Shown: in pieces, positions 28,164 to 36,829 of the stretch | Numbering within the stretch: position 1 is the first letter of the stretch | Layout: each line of letters opens with the position of its first letter | NCBI RefSeq assembly: GCF_001742225.1 | Contig: NZ_CP017075.1 | Span: 2,914,001-2,978,000 of the forward strand | DNA from: Novosphingobium resinovorum | Lineage (GTDB): Bacteria > Pseudomonadota > Alphaproteobacteria > Sphingomonadales > Sphingomonadaceae | DNA length: 64,000 nt | Reading direction: 5' to 3' | Translations under genes and position numbers: made by a program | The notes under the pieces: generated by a model | What the model was told of the DNA's origin: nothing | The model's input: only the letters and a program-made list of their open reading frames with translations | Databases searched by the model: none

Positions 28164-28281
28164 CCCACCCCGGTGCGACTAACTCGCTTCGCTCGTAAGT
28201 CTCCCGGCCCTCCCCGCAGGCGGGAAGGCAAAACACCGGTCTCTCATTCCCCTCCCGCTTGCGGGAGGGGGCAGGGGTGGG
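28164..28281. repeat. Dispersed palindromic repeat, family G copy 2
   Basis: Shares CACCCCGGTGCGACTA, CCCTCCCCGCAGGCGGGAAGG and CCCCTCCCGCTTGCGGGAGGGG with the copy at 2806. It ends 11 nt from the clpA stop codon. Confidence 0.8.
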
Positions 28282-28292
28282 CAATTCCCGGA

Positions 28293-30665
28293 TCAATCGT
28301 CGGCGTTGGTATCCGCCTGCGGACCGGGCTTCTTCGCCCGCTTCACCGGCACCTTCTTCTTCGTCTTGGACACCTTGGGCGCCGAGGGGGTCAGTTCGAA
28401 GTTCAGCGCGTTCTCCTTGACCGAGACGTGCACTTCGCCGCCGTGGGCCAGCTTGCCGAACAGCAGTTCTTCCGCCAGCGGCTGCTTGACCTTCTCCTGG
28501 ATCACGCGGCCCATCGGGCGCGCGCCGTAGAGCTTGTCATAGCCCTTGTCGCCCAGCCAGCTGCGTGCGTCCGAGTCGAACTGGATATGGACGTTCTGGT
28601 CGGCCAGCTGCAGTTCCAGCTGGAGGATGAACTTGTCCACGACCCGGCTGATGGTGTCCTTGGCGAGGTACGCGAAGGGCACGATCGCATCGAGGCGGTT
28701 GCGGAATTCGGGGGTGAACATCTGCTTCACCGCTTCCTCGCCGGCATCCTCCTTCGAGGTGTCGCCGAAGCCGATGCCCTGCTTGGCCATGTCCGAAGCG
28801 CCCGCGTTGGTGGTCATGATGAGCACCACGTTGCGGAAATCGACGGTCTTGCCGTGGTGATCGGTCAGGCGGCCGTTGTCCATCACCTGCAGCAGGATGT
28901 TGAACAGGTCGGGGTGCGCCTTCTCGATCTCGTCGAGCAGGAGGACGCAGTGCGGGTTCTGGTCGATCGCGTCGGTCAGAAGGCCGCCCTGATCGAAGCC
29001 GACATAGCCCGGAGGCGCACCGATCAGGCGGCTGACCGAATGACGCTCCATGTATTCGGACATGTCGAAGCGCTTCAGCTCGATGCCCATGATGCTGGCG
29101 AGCTGACGGGCCACTTCGGTCTTGCCGACACCCGTAGGCCCGCTGAACAGGAACGAGCCGATCGGCTTGTCCGGATCGCGCAGGCCAGCGCGGCTCAGCT
29201 TCATCGCGGTGGCGAGGAGGCCGATCGCCTTGTCCTGGCCGAACACCACGCGCTTCAGGTCACGTTCGAGGTTCTCCAGCGCCTTCTTGTCGTCGGACGA
29301 GACCGACTTGGGCGGGATGCGGGCCATCGTTGCGATGACCTGCTCGATCTCGCGCGCGGTGATGGTCTTCTTGCGGCGGCTGGGTGGCAGCAGCATCTGC
29401 ATCGCGCCCACTTCGTCGATCACGTCGATCGCCTTGTCGGGCAGCTTGCGGTCGTTGATGTAGCGGGCCGAAAGCTCAACCGCGGTCTTGATCGCATCCG
29501 GCGTGTACTTGACGCGATGGTGATCCTCGAACGCGGTGCGCAGGCCCTTGAGGATCTTGATGGTATCCTCGACCGTGGGCTCGTTCACGTCGATCTTCTG
29601 GAACCGGCGCAGCAGGGCGCGGTCCTTCTCGAAGTGGTTGCGGAACTCCTTGTAGGTGGTCGAGCCGATGCAGCGGATCGTCCCGCCCGACAGTGCCGGC
29701 TTCAGCAGGTTAGAGGCGTCCATCGCCCCGCCGCTGGTCGCGCCCGCGCCGATCACCGTATGAATCTCGTCGATGAAGAGGACCGCGTGCGGCATCTTCT
29801 CCAGTTCGGAGACGACCTGCTTCAGACGCTCTTCAAAGTCGCCGCGATAGCGGGTGCCCGCCAGCAGGCTGCCCATGTCGAGCGAGTAGATCACCGCCTC
29901 GGTCAGCACTTCAGGCACTTCGCCCTCGACGATCTTGCGCGCCAGGCCTTCGGCGATGGCGGTCTTGCCCACGCCCGGATCGCCCACGTAGAGCGGGTTG
30001 TTCTTGGAGCGGCGGCACAGGATCTGGATCGTGCGGTCCACTTCGGGGCCGCGGCCGATCAGCGGATCGACCTTGCCCGCCAGCGCCTTCTCGTTGAGGT
30101 TGACGGTGAACTGGTCGAGCGCGGAGTCCTTCTTGTTGGCGGACGCCTTGGCCTCGGCCTTGTCCTCGGGCGTGGGCGGGGTTTCGTCGGACGAGCCCTT
30201 GGCGGTGCGATCCTCGATCCGCTTGCCGCCCTTGCCGATGCCGTGGCTGATATAGCTGACGGCGTCGAGGCGGCTCATGTCCTGCTGCTGCAGGAAGTAG
30301 ACCGCGTAGGAATCCCGCTCGGAGAACAGCGCGACGAGCACGTTGGCGCCGGTCACGGTGTCCTTGCCGGACGACTGCACGTGCAGGATCGCGCGCTGGA
30401 TCACGCGCTGGAAACCGGCGGTCGGGGCGGGATCGCCCTTTTCCTCGGTCTTGAGCGACTGGTATTCCTGGTCGAGATACTGGCGCACCACGTCGCCCAG
30501 ATCGCCGAGGTCCACGCCGCAGGCCTGCATGACCTGCGCCGCGTCGGTGTCGTCGATCAGCGCGAGCAGCAGGTGCTCGAGCGTCGCGTACTCGTGGCTC
30601 CGCTCAGACGCGTGAGACAGAGCCGAGTGCAGGGTCTTTTCAAGGCTTTGGGCGAAACTTGGCAT
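28293..30665 (-). CDS. clpA: ATP-dependent Clp protease ATPase subunit ClpA
   Basis: 790 residues, the usual ClpA length. The N-domain (LEKTLHSALSHASERSHEYATLEHLLLALI) is followed by AAA module 1 with Walker A GDPGVGKTAIAEGLA near 223 and Walker B VLFIDEIH, and AAA module 2 with GPTGVGKTEVARQL near 505 and LLLDEIEKAH. A tripeptide for ClpP docking (IGF in QGIGFGDTS) is visible. No ClpB-type coiled-coil middle domain is present. No clpS precedes it here; 5' is a 170-bp region with no gene. Confidence 0.95.
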   Translation of the reverse strand: MPSFAQSLEKTLHSALSHASERSHEYATLEHLLLALIDDTDAAQVMQACGVDLGDLGDVVRQYLDQEYQSLKTEEKGDPAPTAGFQRVIQRAILHVQSSGKDTVTGANVLVALFSERDSYAVYFLQQQDMSRLDAVSYISHGIGKGGKRIEDRTAKGSSDETPPTPEDKAEAKASANKKDSALDQFTVNLNEKALAGKVDPLIGRGPEVDRTIQILCRRSKNNPLYVGDPGVGKTAIAEGLARKIVEGEVPEVLTEAVIYSLDMGSLLAGTRYRGDFEERLKQVVSELEKMPHAVLFIDEIHTVIGAGATSGGAMDASNLLKPALSGGTIRCIGSTTYKEFRNHFEKDRALLRRFQKIDVNEPTVEDTIKILKGLRTAFEDHHRVKYTPDAIKTAVELSARYINDRKLPDKAIDVIDEVGAMQMLLPPSRRKKTITAREIEQVIATMARIPPKSVSSDDKKALENLERDLKRVVFGQDKAIGLLATAMKLSRAGLRDPDKPIGSFLFSGPTGVGKTEVARQLASIMGIELKRFDMSEYMERHSVSRLIGAPPGYVGFDQGGLLTDAIDQNPHCVLLLDEIEKAHPDLFNILLQVMDNGRLTDHHGKTVDFRNVVLIMTTNAGASDMAKQGIGFGDTSKEDAGEEAVKQMFTPEFRNRLDAIVPFAYLAKDTISRVVDKFILQLELQLADQNVHIQFDSDARSWLGDKGYDKLYGARPMGRVIQEKVKQPLAEELLFGKLAHGGEVHVSVKENALNFELTPSAPKVSKTKKKVPVKRAKKPGPQADTNADD

Positions 30666-30838
30666 TTAGGCGACCTTCATCGTGAGGGACGGCTCTCCCG
30701 GGAGGTTCCCGGCCCGCAGGGGAGATTGGCGGGTCAGGGTTACGAGGTTGATATAGGGACGTTCAGGATGGTTGCGAGGGTGGCCATGGGGGTAAGCGCC
30801 CGAGGTCGCCCGAAGGCTGCCAGAGGAGGCTGCGATTC

Positions 30839-31057
30839 TCAAGATGATCGCGGCCTGAACAGGGCGTCCGCCGCGAGGCGGTGGGCCGATGATGCGTTCC
30901 GGTGCGCGCGGATGCGGGCGATCTCGATTTCGAGAAGCGCAACCCGCGCGTCGAGTTCGTCCAGCGAATAGCGATCGAGGCTTTCACCGGCGAGGTGGCT
31001 GGCGGCTCCGAAGTCGCCCTCGGATGACCGCCGCAGAGGTCGGTCTTCTTCGTCCAT
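30839..31057 (-). CDS. DUF1192-family small protein
   Basis: 72 residues. The diagnostic core LDRYSLDELDARVALLEIEIARIRAHR is a short helix of coiled-coil character; MDEEDRPLRR begins the protein. Function is unknown; the family is widespread in alphaproteobacteria. Upstream lies a divergent region with repeat E1. Codon use is normal for the window. Confidence 0.82.
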   Translation of the reverse strand: MDEEDRPLRRSSEGDFGAASHLAGESLDRYSLDELDARVALLEIEIARIRAHRNASSAHRLAADALFRPRSS

Positions 31058-31154
31058 TGCGGTGCAGCATCGGACTGGAATGCGAGGCTGTCAATGGGTC
31101 CTTCGACTGGCCGGAGGATATGTGTTCCGGCGCGAGGCCGGGTTAAAACTCTGT

Positions 31155-31188
31155 CGTCATCCCAGCGAAGGCTGGGACCGCTGGCCGT
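31155..31188. repeat. Dispersed repeat, family E copy 1 (forward)
   Basis: CGTCATCCCAGCGAAGGCTGGGACC; the CCCAGC/GCTGGG arms form a small hairpin. It ends 19 nt before the GIY-YIG start, in the divergent region between two start codons, unlike nearly all other repeats here. Confidence 0.85.
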
Positions 31189-31206
31189 CTGCTCTACGCT
31201 GCCGTG

Positions 31207-31491
31207 ATGCCTGGCTGGACATACATCCTCACCAACAAGCCCCATGGCGTGCTGTACATCGGCGTCACGGCTGACCTGCCCGCGCGCATGATGCAGCATC
31301 GCGGCGGTGCGGGGTCGGCGTTCTGTCGGAAATACGGACTCAAGCGGCTGGTGCTGATCGAGCCGCACGGCCGGATCGAGGATGCGATTCGGCGCGAAAA
31401 GGCGATGAAGGCGTGGAAGCGGGAATGGAAGATCCGGCTTATCGAGGAAGCCAATCCGGAATGGGCGGATCTGTTCGAGCGTTTGTTGTGA
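31207..31491 (+). CDS. Stand-alone GIY-YIG endonuclease domain protein (UPF0213-like)
   Basis: 94 residues, a single GIY-YIG fold. The two-part signature appears as WTYILTN and VLYIGVT, the catalytic Arg lies in LPARMMQHR, and the metal-binding Glu is probably in AIRREKAMKAW. Related proteins cut or bind DNA, but the activity of this stand-alone type is little defined. I used the ATG at 31207; a GTG sits one codon before. One family E repeat precedes the gene and three follow it. Confidence 0.87.
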   Translation: MPGWTYILTNKPHGVLYIGVTADLPARMMQHRGGAGSAFCRKYGLKRLVLIEPHGRIEDAIRREKAMKAWKREWKIRLIEEANPEWADLFERLL

Positions 31492-31532
31492 GCGGGGGCG
31501 CCGTTCAAAGCGCCCGCCATGGTGAAAACGCC

Positions 31533-31560
31533 CGTCATCCCAGCGAAGGCTGGGACCGCT
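31533..31560. repeat. Dispersed repeat, family E copy 2 (forward)
   Basis: CGTCATCCCAGCGAAGGCTGGGACCGCT, identical in its core to copy 1. It lies 41 nt after the GIY-YIG stop. Confidence 0.85.
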
Positions 31561-31632
31561 ATGACCCTGTTGCGCACTGTCGTTCGCAAACCACTTGCCA
31601 CAAAAGCCCCGCACGCCAGCGTTCAGCATGAC

Positions 31633-31663
31633 GGCCAGCGGTCCCAGCCTTCGCTGGGATGAC
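31633..31663. repeat. Dispersed repeat, family E copy 3 (reverse)
   Basis: GGTCCCAGCCTTCGCTGGGATGACG, the reverse complement of copies 1 and 2, preceded by the shared flank GTTCAGCATGACGGCCAGC. Confidence 0.85.
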
Positions 31664-31729
31664 GAGCGTTTTTGAGCGGACGTTGCGTGCTTGCCGCATA
31701 CGCCCAGCCCGCAGCGTTCAGCACGGCGG

Positions 31730-31759
31730 CCAGCGGTCCCAGCCTTCGCTGGGATGACG
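31730..31759. repeat. Dispersed repeat, family E copy 4 (reverse)
   Basis: Same core and orientation as copy 3, preceded by GTTCAGCACGGCGGCCAGC. Copies 3 and 4 therefore share about 45 bp and look like a local duplication. The 315 bp between the GIY-YIG stop and the mlaA stop hold only these repeats. Confidence 0.85.
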
Positions 31760-31806
31760 GGCGTGTTTGAGCGGGCGCCCCGTGTTTGCGCCCCGCTCTC
31801 CACCCA

Positions 31807-32724
31807 CTACTTGCCGTCCACCCCCGGCTCCGCAATGCCCTTGCGCGCGCGGTATTCCGGGCTGTGCAGCGCGTCCACTTCGGCCTGGCGACGCTTGAGG
31901 TAGAAATCGCGCGTGGCTACGTAAGGGTCGGCGGCGGCGCGGTTGGCCTTGATCTGCTCGTCGAAGGCGACTCGGTCGTTCATCGACTTCACGATGCCGG
32001 TGGAAAGCCCGTAGACCGGCTTGTTGAACGGCTTGCCGATCAGCGTGGGCAACACCGCCAGATCGAGGACGCGTCCGACCAGATCGCGCGCCGTCGTCGG
32101 ACCCAGCACGGGCACGAACAGGTACGGCCCGTTGCCGATGCCGTGATAGGCGAAAGTGTTGGCGAATCCGTTCTCGCGGTAGGGCAGGCGGAACGGCTTG
32201 CGCTTGGCCATGTCGAACAGCCCGGCGACGCCGACCGTACTGTTGATGACGAAGCGGCCTGCCGTCTCCATCGCCTTGCCCGGCTTGAACTGCAGCAGGT
32301 AGTTCACGAAGACGATCGGCTCCGCGAGGTTGATAAGGAAGTTGCGCAGGCCGTTGCGGATCGGCTTGGGCACGACCCGCTCGTACGTTCCCGCGACCGG
32401 GGCGACGACCACCTTGTCCACCGCCTCAACCACCGCGAAGCTGGCCGCATTGACGCCCGAGAACGGGTCGGCCTCTATCTGGCGGGGGCTGGAACTGACG
32501 ATGATGACGTTCTCGTCCTCCGCCGCAGGCACGCTGCCGGGCGGGGGCGTTCCCGCAGGCGGGGCCGGAGCGTGAATGGTCGGCGCGTGGTCGGCCAGCG
32601 GCTGTGCAGCCACTTCCGGCACGGGAGTCGTCACCGCGCCCGGCGTCCCGATCGCCGGGTGATCCTGAAGGTTGGCTCCGCCGCCCGCCAACAGAACGGA
32701 TAGAGCTATAGTCGACACGCCCAC
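31807..32724 (-). CDS. mlaA: MlaA (VacJ)-family outer membrane lipid-transport protein
   Basis: 305 residues. After a Pro/Ala-rich stretch (~25-75) comes the MlaA domain: DPFSGVNAASFAV, NFLINLAEPIVFVNYLLQ, GRFVINSTVGVAGLFDMA, YLFVPVLGPTTARDLVG. MlaA extracts surface phospholipids and passes them to the Mla pathway. Oddly, the N-terminus (ALSVLLAGGGANLQ) has no lipobox cysteine, so it may not be a lipoprotein. No other mla gene is in the window. Confidence 0.87.
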   Translation of the reverse strand: MGVSTIALSVLLAGGGANLQDHPAIGTPGAVTTPVPEVAAQPLADHAPTIHAPAPPAGTPPPGSVPAAEDENVIIVSSSPRQIEADPFSGVNAASFAVVEAVDKVVVAPVAGTYERVVPKPIRNGLRNFLINLAEPIVFVNYLLQFKPGKAMETAGRFVINSTVGVAGLFDMAKRKPFRLPYRENGFANTFAYHGIGNGPYLFVPVLGPTTARDLVGRVLDLAVLPTLIGKPFNKPVYGLSTGIVKSMNDRVAFDEQIKANRAAADPYVATRDFYLKRRQAEVDALHSPEYRARKGIAEPGVDGK

Positions 32725-32908
32725 TTCCGTACTTCCTCTGATGAACCCATCCGCACGGTACGGCTGCGACCCGAAGTGGAGTGAACACCACTATCATCAT
32801 AAAATCGAGAGACTTTGTCAGTGCGGCCGCAGGCACCGTCCCGCTTCGGGAGGCAGGGCCAAGAAAGGGAGTTCCCCACCCCCCGCATCCTGTGGCACAG
32901 GGAGGTTC

Positions 32909-33910
32909 ATGTTAGCTGACCTTCCTGTCACCATGACCGCCGTTGGCTACGATGCACCCGGCGGCCCCGAAGTCCTGCGCCCTGAAACCGTCACGGTGCC
33001 CCGGCCCGGCCCCGGCGAGGTGCTGGTCAAGGTCGCCTTCGCGGGCGTCAATCGCCCCGACGTGGTGCAGCGGCTTGGCAATTATCCGCCGCCGCCGGGC
33101 GCCTCGCCGATCCCGGGGCTGGAGGTTTCCGGCACCATCGCGGCATTGGGCGAAGGTGTGAGCCAGTTCCTTCCCGGCCAGGAAGTCTGCGCGCTCGTTT
33201 CGGGTGGCGGCTATGCGCAGTACTGCATCGCCAAGGCCGGGCACTGCCTGCCGGTGCCCGAGGGCTTGTCCCTTGCGGAAGCCGCGGCGCTGCCGGAAAC
33301 TCTTTTCACCGTTTGGCACAACGTCTTCGAGCGCGGCCTGGCGCGTGAGGGCGAGTGGCTACTCGTCCACGGCGGCACCAGCGGCATCGGCACGATGGCG
33401 GCGATGCTGGGGCGGCACTTCGGGCTGACGGTGATCGTCACCTGCGGCTCGCCCGACAAGTGCGCGGCGGCACTGAAGATCGGCGCGCATCACGCGATCG
33501 ACTACAAGGCCACCGACTTCGTCGAGGAAGTCGCGCGGATCACCGGAGGGCGCGGCGTCGACGTGGTGCTCGACATGGTCGCGGGCAGCTACGTCGCGCG
33601 CAACCTCAAGTGCCTCGCGCCCGATGGCCGCCACGTCACCATCGCGGTGCAGGGCGGTGCGAAAGCGGAGGTGAACATGGCGGTGGTCATGACCCGGCGC
33701 TACACGCTGACCGGTTCGACGCTGCGCCCGCGCACGGACGCGTTCAAGGAAGCGGTTGCGCAGGAGATCCTCGAATGCGCCTGGCCGCTGGTCGAGGAAG
33801 GCCTGCTGCGCCCGGTGATGGACACGCGCTTTCCGTTCGCCGAAGCCCCCGCCGCGCATGCGCGGATGGAGGCCGGAGACCACGTCGGGAAGATCGTGCT
33901 GGAGGTGTGA
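32909..33910 (+). CDS. Quinone oxidoreductase-like zinc-independent MDR protein
   Basis: 333 residues. It opens MLADLPVTMTAVGYDAPGG with GGAGG close to the ATG; MTAVG at 32933 is another possible start. The catalytic fold shows GEVLVKVAFAGVNRPDV and the nucleotide fold LLVHGGTSGIGTMAAML near 155 (AxxGxG-like). It belongs to the PIG3/QorB group that reduces quinones or enones with NADPH; substrate unknown. Confidence 0.88.
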   Translation: MLADLPVTMTAVGYDAPGGPEVLRPETVTVPRPGPGEVLVKVAFAGVNRPDVVQRLGNYPPPPGASPIPGLEVSGTIAALGEGVSQFLPGQEVCALVSGGGYAQYCIAKAGHCLPVPEGLSLAEAAALPETLFTVWHNVFERGLAREGEWLLVHGGTSGIGTMAAMLGRHFGLTVIVTCGSPDKCAAALKIGAHHAIDYKATDFVEEVARITGGRGVDVVLDMVAGSYVARNLKCLAPDGRHVTIAVQGGAKAEVNMAVVMTRRYTLTGSTLRPRTDAFKEAVAQEILECAWPLVEEGLLRPVMDTRFPFAEAPAAHARMEAGDHVGKIVLEV

Positions 33911-33970
33911 AAGGTGCACTTATGGTACCCTTGGGTGCCTTTGAGTGCCGTCAAATCATGACGAAATGCG

Positions 33971-33986
33971 CGTTTCACGTGAAACG
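33971..33986 (+). promoter_or_regulatory. parS-like ParB-binding site 3 (18-bp perfect palindrome)
   Basis: CGTTTCACGTGAAACG, inside an 18-bp perfect palindrome (33970-33987). The inner 14 bp GTTTCACGTGAAAC is exactly the ParB half-site pair of TGTTTCACGTGAAACA. It is intergenic between the oxidoreductase and trcR genes. Confidence 0.72.
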
Positions 33987-34061
33987 CATCGACGGAATGA
34001 CGCAATTTTCGGCCCCTTTTGCTTGCTCCTTCGGCAAAAATTCCCTAAATCGAAACCGTGA

Positions 34062-34094
34062 GGCCGCTCCGCGAAGGGGCGGCCCTTATTGTTT
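34062..34094 (+). terminator. Hairpin between the oxidoreductase and trcR
   Basis: GGCCGCTCC at 34062-34070 pairs with GGGGCGGCC at 34076-34084 with a GCGAA loop, followed by CTTATTGTTT. It could terminate readthrough into trcR or lie in the trcR leader. Confidence 0.45.
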
Positions 34095-34110
34095 CCGCCG
34101 GAGATAGAGA

Positions 34111-34818
34111 ATGAGCCAGCCCACTCCGCTGATGCCGCACGCGACCGCCTCGTGGCTGGTCGACGTTACCTCGCTGACTTTCGAGCAGATCGCAGAATTC
34201 TGTGGCCTGCACATGCTCGAAGTGCAGGCGATGGCCGACGATCTGGCATCCAGCAAGTATACCGGCCGCGACCCCGTTCGCTCGGGCGAGCTGACGATGG
34301 AAGAGATCGAGAAGGGGCAGGCCAACCCTGACTACAAGCTGCGCATGCACAAGGTGCCGCTCGCGCAGAACCGTACCAAGGGCCCGCGCTACACCCCGGT
34401 GTCGAAGCGTCAGGACAAGCCGGACGGCATCGCCTGGATCCTGCGCAACCACCCCGAGGTTTCGGACGCGCAGATCGGCAAGCTGATCGGCACCACGCGC
34501 AACACGATCGCGGCGATCCGCGACCGTTCGCACTGGAACATCGCCAACATCACGCCCAAGGACCCGGTCACGCTGGGCCTGTGCTCGCAGCGCGAGCTGG
34601 ACGCCCTCGTCGCCAAGGCCGCGAAGAAGGCGGGCATCCAGGACACCGGCGAGGGCGATGAGCGCCTGGTCGATGACCGTCAGGCGCTGATCGACGAACT
34701 GCGCGCAGAGCGTCAGGCGCAGGTCCAGGCCGCGTCGGAAGCCGCGCAGGAAGCCGAAGTCGCCGCCTGGCTTGAAGCCAAGCGCGCTGCCGAAGCCGCC
34801 GAGGCTCGTGGCGAGTAA
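34111..34818 (+). CDS. trcR: Cell-cycle regulator TrcR (DUF1013)
   Basis: 235 residues. The N-terminal DUF1013 region has TSLTFEQIAEFCGLHMLEVQAMADD, then an HTH-like core HPEVSDAQIGKLIGTTRNTIAAIRDRSHWN. The C-terminal ~60 residues are a charged, Ala-rich predicted coiled coil. TrcR homologues are essential alphaproteobacterial proteins that associate with transcription of cell-cycle genes. CGGAGA lies 10 nt upstream of the ATG. A strong terminator follows. Confidence 0.9.
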   Translation: MSQPTPLMPHATASWLVDVTSLTFEQIAEFCGLHMLEVQAMADDLASSKYTGRDPVRSGELTMEEIEKGQANPDYKLRMHKVPLAQNRTKGPRYTPVSKRQDKPDGIAWILRNHPEVSDAQIGKLIGTTRNTIAAIRDRSHWNIANITPKDPVTLGLCSQRELDALVAKAAKKAGIQDTGEGDERLVDDRQALIDELRAERQAQVQAASEAAQEAEVAAWLEAKRAAEAAEARGE

Positions 34819-34845
34819 CTTCGCTTTGGCCTGACGGCTGAATCG

Positions 34846-34883
34846 AAAAGGGGACATGGGAGCTGATCCCATGTCCCCTTTTT
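34846..34883 (+). terminator. Strong intrinsic terminator of trcR
   Basis: AAAAGGGGACATGGGA at 34846-34861 pairs perfectly with TCCCATGTCCCCTTTT at 34867-34882, loop GCTGA, followed by more T. The A-tract on the other side makes it potentially bidirectional for the convergent bactofilin operon. Confidence 0.9.
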
Positions 34884-34896
34884 CGTGTCCGCTCTC

Positions 34897-34984
34897 GGGG
34901 GGCTTCGACAAGCTCAGCCTGAGCGGGGTTTGAGGTTTACACTACTTCCGCCCACCCTGAGCTTGTCGAAGGGTCACGGCTGAG
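34897..34984. repeat. Dispersed repeat, family C copy 5
   Basis: GGGGGGCTTCGACAAGCTCAG at the left and CACCCTGAGCTTGTCGAAGGGT at the right, separated by an AT-richer spacer. It ends 3 nt before the bactofilin stop codon. Confidence 0.85.
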
Positions 34985-34987
34985 CCC

Positions 34988-35434
34988 TCACTCCGCCGCC
35001 GCCGAAAGCTCCTCTTCGTCTTCCTCGGCGATGACCTCGATCGGCGCCGAAGCGGGCAGGCGAGCGATCGACGGCGGCATCTGTCCGCCATTGGGCGACA
35101 GGCGCCCTTCGAGGCGCGCGCCCTGCTCGATGGTCAGCGTGTCGTAGGACACGTCGCCCTCGATCCGCGCGGTCTTGAGGATCACGACTTCGCGCGCCGA
35201 AACCGATCCGCGCACGAGTCCTGCGACGCGTACCGATTCGGCCCGCACCGCGCCGTTGATCTCGCTGCCTTCGCCCTGGATCAGGGCCTTGCAGGAAATG
35301 TCGCCGTTGACGCTGCCGTCGACGTGCAGGTCGGCGCTTGCCGAAATGTCTCCGCTGATGACGGTGTCGCCGCCCAGCATCGAGAAGCTCGAACTGTTGA
35401 TGCTCGCACGCGAGCTTATGAAGGCCTTGGCCAT
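34988..35434 (-). CDS. Bactofilin (polymer-forming cytoskeletal protein)
   Basis: 148 residues. The beta-helical bactofilin core runs from GDTVISGDISASADLHVDGSV to LEGRLSPNGG with the repeated VDG/I pattern; short flexible tails flank it, the C-terminal one acidic (EEDEEELSAAAE). Bactofilins polymerise without nucleotide and organise peptidoglycan enzymes. It starts 1 nt after the stop of the upstream M23 gene, the classic bactofilin-LytM pairing. Confidence 0.92.
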   Translation of the reverse strand: MAKAFISSRASINSSSFSMLGGDTVISGDISASADLHVDGSVNGDISCKALIQGEGSEINGAVRAESVRVAGLVRGSVSAREVVILKTARIEGDVSYDTLTIEQGARLEGRLSPNGGQMPPSIARLPASAPIEVIAEEDEEELSAAAE

Positions 35435-35435
35435 G

Positions 35436-36587
35436 TCAGTGGTTCTCCTCCTGGCCCCTGTTGCTGCTGTTGTTCGCCCCCTGAAGACGTGCCGCTTCGA
35501 GGAACGGACGCGGGTTGACCGGATGGTCGTTCACGCGAACCTCGAAGTGGAGATGCGGGCCGGTCGAGCGCCCGGTGCTGCCCATTGCACCGATCAGCGC
35601 CCCGGCATCGACGTCCTGACCCACGCGGGTGCGGAAGCCGGAAAGGTGCCCGTAGCGGGTCATCAGCCCGTTGCCGTGCGTCACCTCGATGCAGTTGCCG
35701 TAACCGGACTTCTGCCCGACGAACGTGACGCGCCCCTTGGCGGCGGCGTAGATCGGCGAGCCCATCGGCCCCGGGAAGTCGAGGCCCGCGTGGAACGCGG
35801 CGCCGCCGGTGAAGGGGTCCGAACGATAGCCGTAGCTGGACGAGACGTAGGCGACGTGCGCCGGGCTCACCTGCGGGATCGAGGCGAGTCCGTTCTCCAG
35901 CGCGTCCATGCGGGCAAGGCTCTTGCCCATCGTCAGGAAGCGCGGATCGACGCTGCCGTCGGCCCCGGTCGCCAGCTTCACCAGCGGACCACCCTCGGCC
36001 ATGCGCGCGCGCGAAATCATCGCATTGGGATTGAGCCCCAGCTTGCGGATCGAGGCCATCGCGGCGTCCGAACGCTGGTCGGCGTAGCGGGTGAGACGAT
36101 CGACCAGCGCCAGCTGCTTCGCCTCGATGTCGGCAAGGTTGCCGACGCCGGGAACGGCGGCGCTGACTTTCTTCGCGGTCGCTTCGGTCTGCGCGGTAGG
36201 TCGGGTATCTCCGGACTCCTCGGGAAGTTCCTGGATATGCGCATCGACCATCTGTTCGATGAACTGCTGTCGGCGGGCGAGGTCGGACGCGACCGAATCG
36301 ACGTTGCGGCGGTACTGCGCGACGCTCTTCTCGGCCTTGGCGACATTGGCCGCGCGCTCGGCGAGGGCAGCGCTTTCGCTGCCGACGGATGCCTGCGAGA
36401 GCGCCAGAGCGCCGACCGATGCGGCCCACATGCCGAGCACGCCGACGGCCGCACCTGCGGCGATCTTCTGTGCCCGCGCGGAAACGCGGATGAAACGGAC
36501 CTGTCCCTGCGACCGCATGATGAACTCGCGGTCGGGGAACGCCGTCCTGAGGCGCTGGATGAACGCCCCGGTTGACTTGGAAAGCAA
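35436..36587 (-). CDS. M23-family endopeptidase paired with bactofilin
   Basis: 383 residues. A membrane anchor lies near 30-55 (AQKIAAGAAVGVLGMWAASVGALAL), then a helical region (~65-220, predicted coiled coil), then the M23 domain with intact metal ligands: FHAGLDFPGP, YGHLSGF and TGPHLHFE. The enzyme should cut peptide cross-links in the periplasm under control of bactofilin filaments, as in other shape-determining pairs; this pairing is inferred from linkage. Confidence 0.92.
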   Translation of the reverse strand: MLSKSTGAFIQRLRTAFPDREFIMRSQGQVRFIRVSARAQKIAAGAAVGVLGMWAASVGALALSQASVGSESAALAERAANVAKAEKSVAQYRRNVDSVASDLARRQQFIEQMVDAHIQELPEESGDTRPTAQTEATAKKVSAAVPGVGNLADIEAKQLALVDRLTRYADQRSDAAMASIRKLGLNPNAMISRARMAEGGPLVKLATGADGSVDPRFLTMGKSLARMDALENGLASIPQVSPAHVAYVSSSYGYRSDPFTGGAAFHAGLDFPGPMGSPIYAAAKGRVTFVGQKSGYGNCIEVTHGNGLMTRYGHLSGFRTRVGQDVDAGALIGAMGSTGRSTGPHLHFEVRVNDHPVNPRPFLEAARLQGANNSSNRGQEENH

Positions 36588-36829
36588 AACGACCCCGCTT
36601 GAAATCTATGTCTCAGTCCCGGATCGCGCCGGTAGCAGGCGGTAGTTACCAAAGCGAATCGGCTTGGCCCGAACCTCTGCGGAATCGGGGCGAGTCGAAA
36701 ACAGATAGCGGTGAGCCGAGGAACCTTACCTTGGCGCGACCGTGAGACGACATACGAATCGATTGCATGCGTGCATTTTGGCGGCTGCATTCCGGTGACA
36801 ACTGCACGCTGGAATGATAGGCCGCGCCC

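Noticed and set aside
30361..30400. GCACGTGC near 30380 as another parS site
   Set aside because: Only the central CACGTG matches; the flanks do not fit the ParB consensus and it lies within clpA.
28128..30971. 947-codon plus-strand frame opposite clpA
   Set aside because: Low-complexity His/Arg/Leu composition without any domain; clpA is certain.
31155..31759. A CRISPR array from the four family E repeats
   Set aside because: Repeats occur in both orientations with irregular spacing (from about 70 to about 345 bp) and one gap holds a gene; no cas gene is present.
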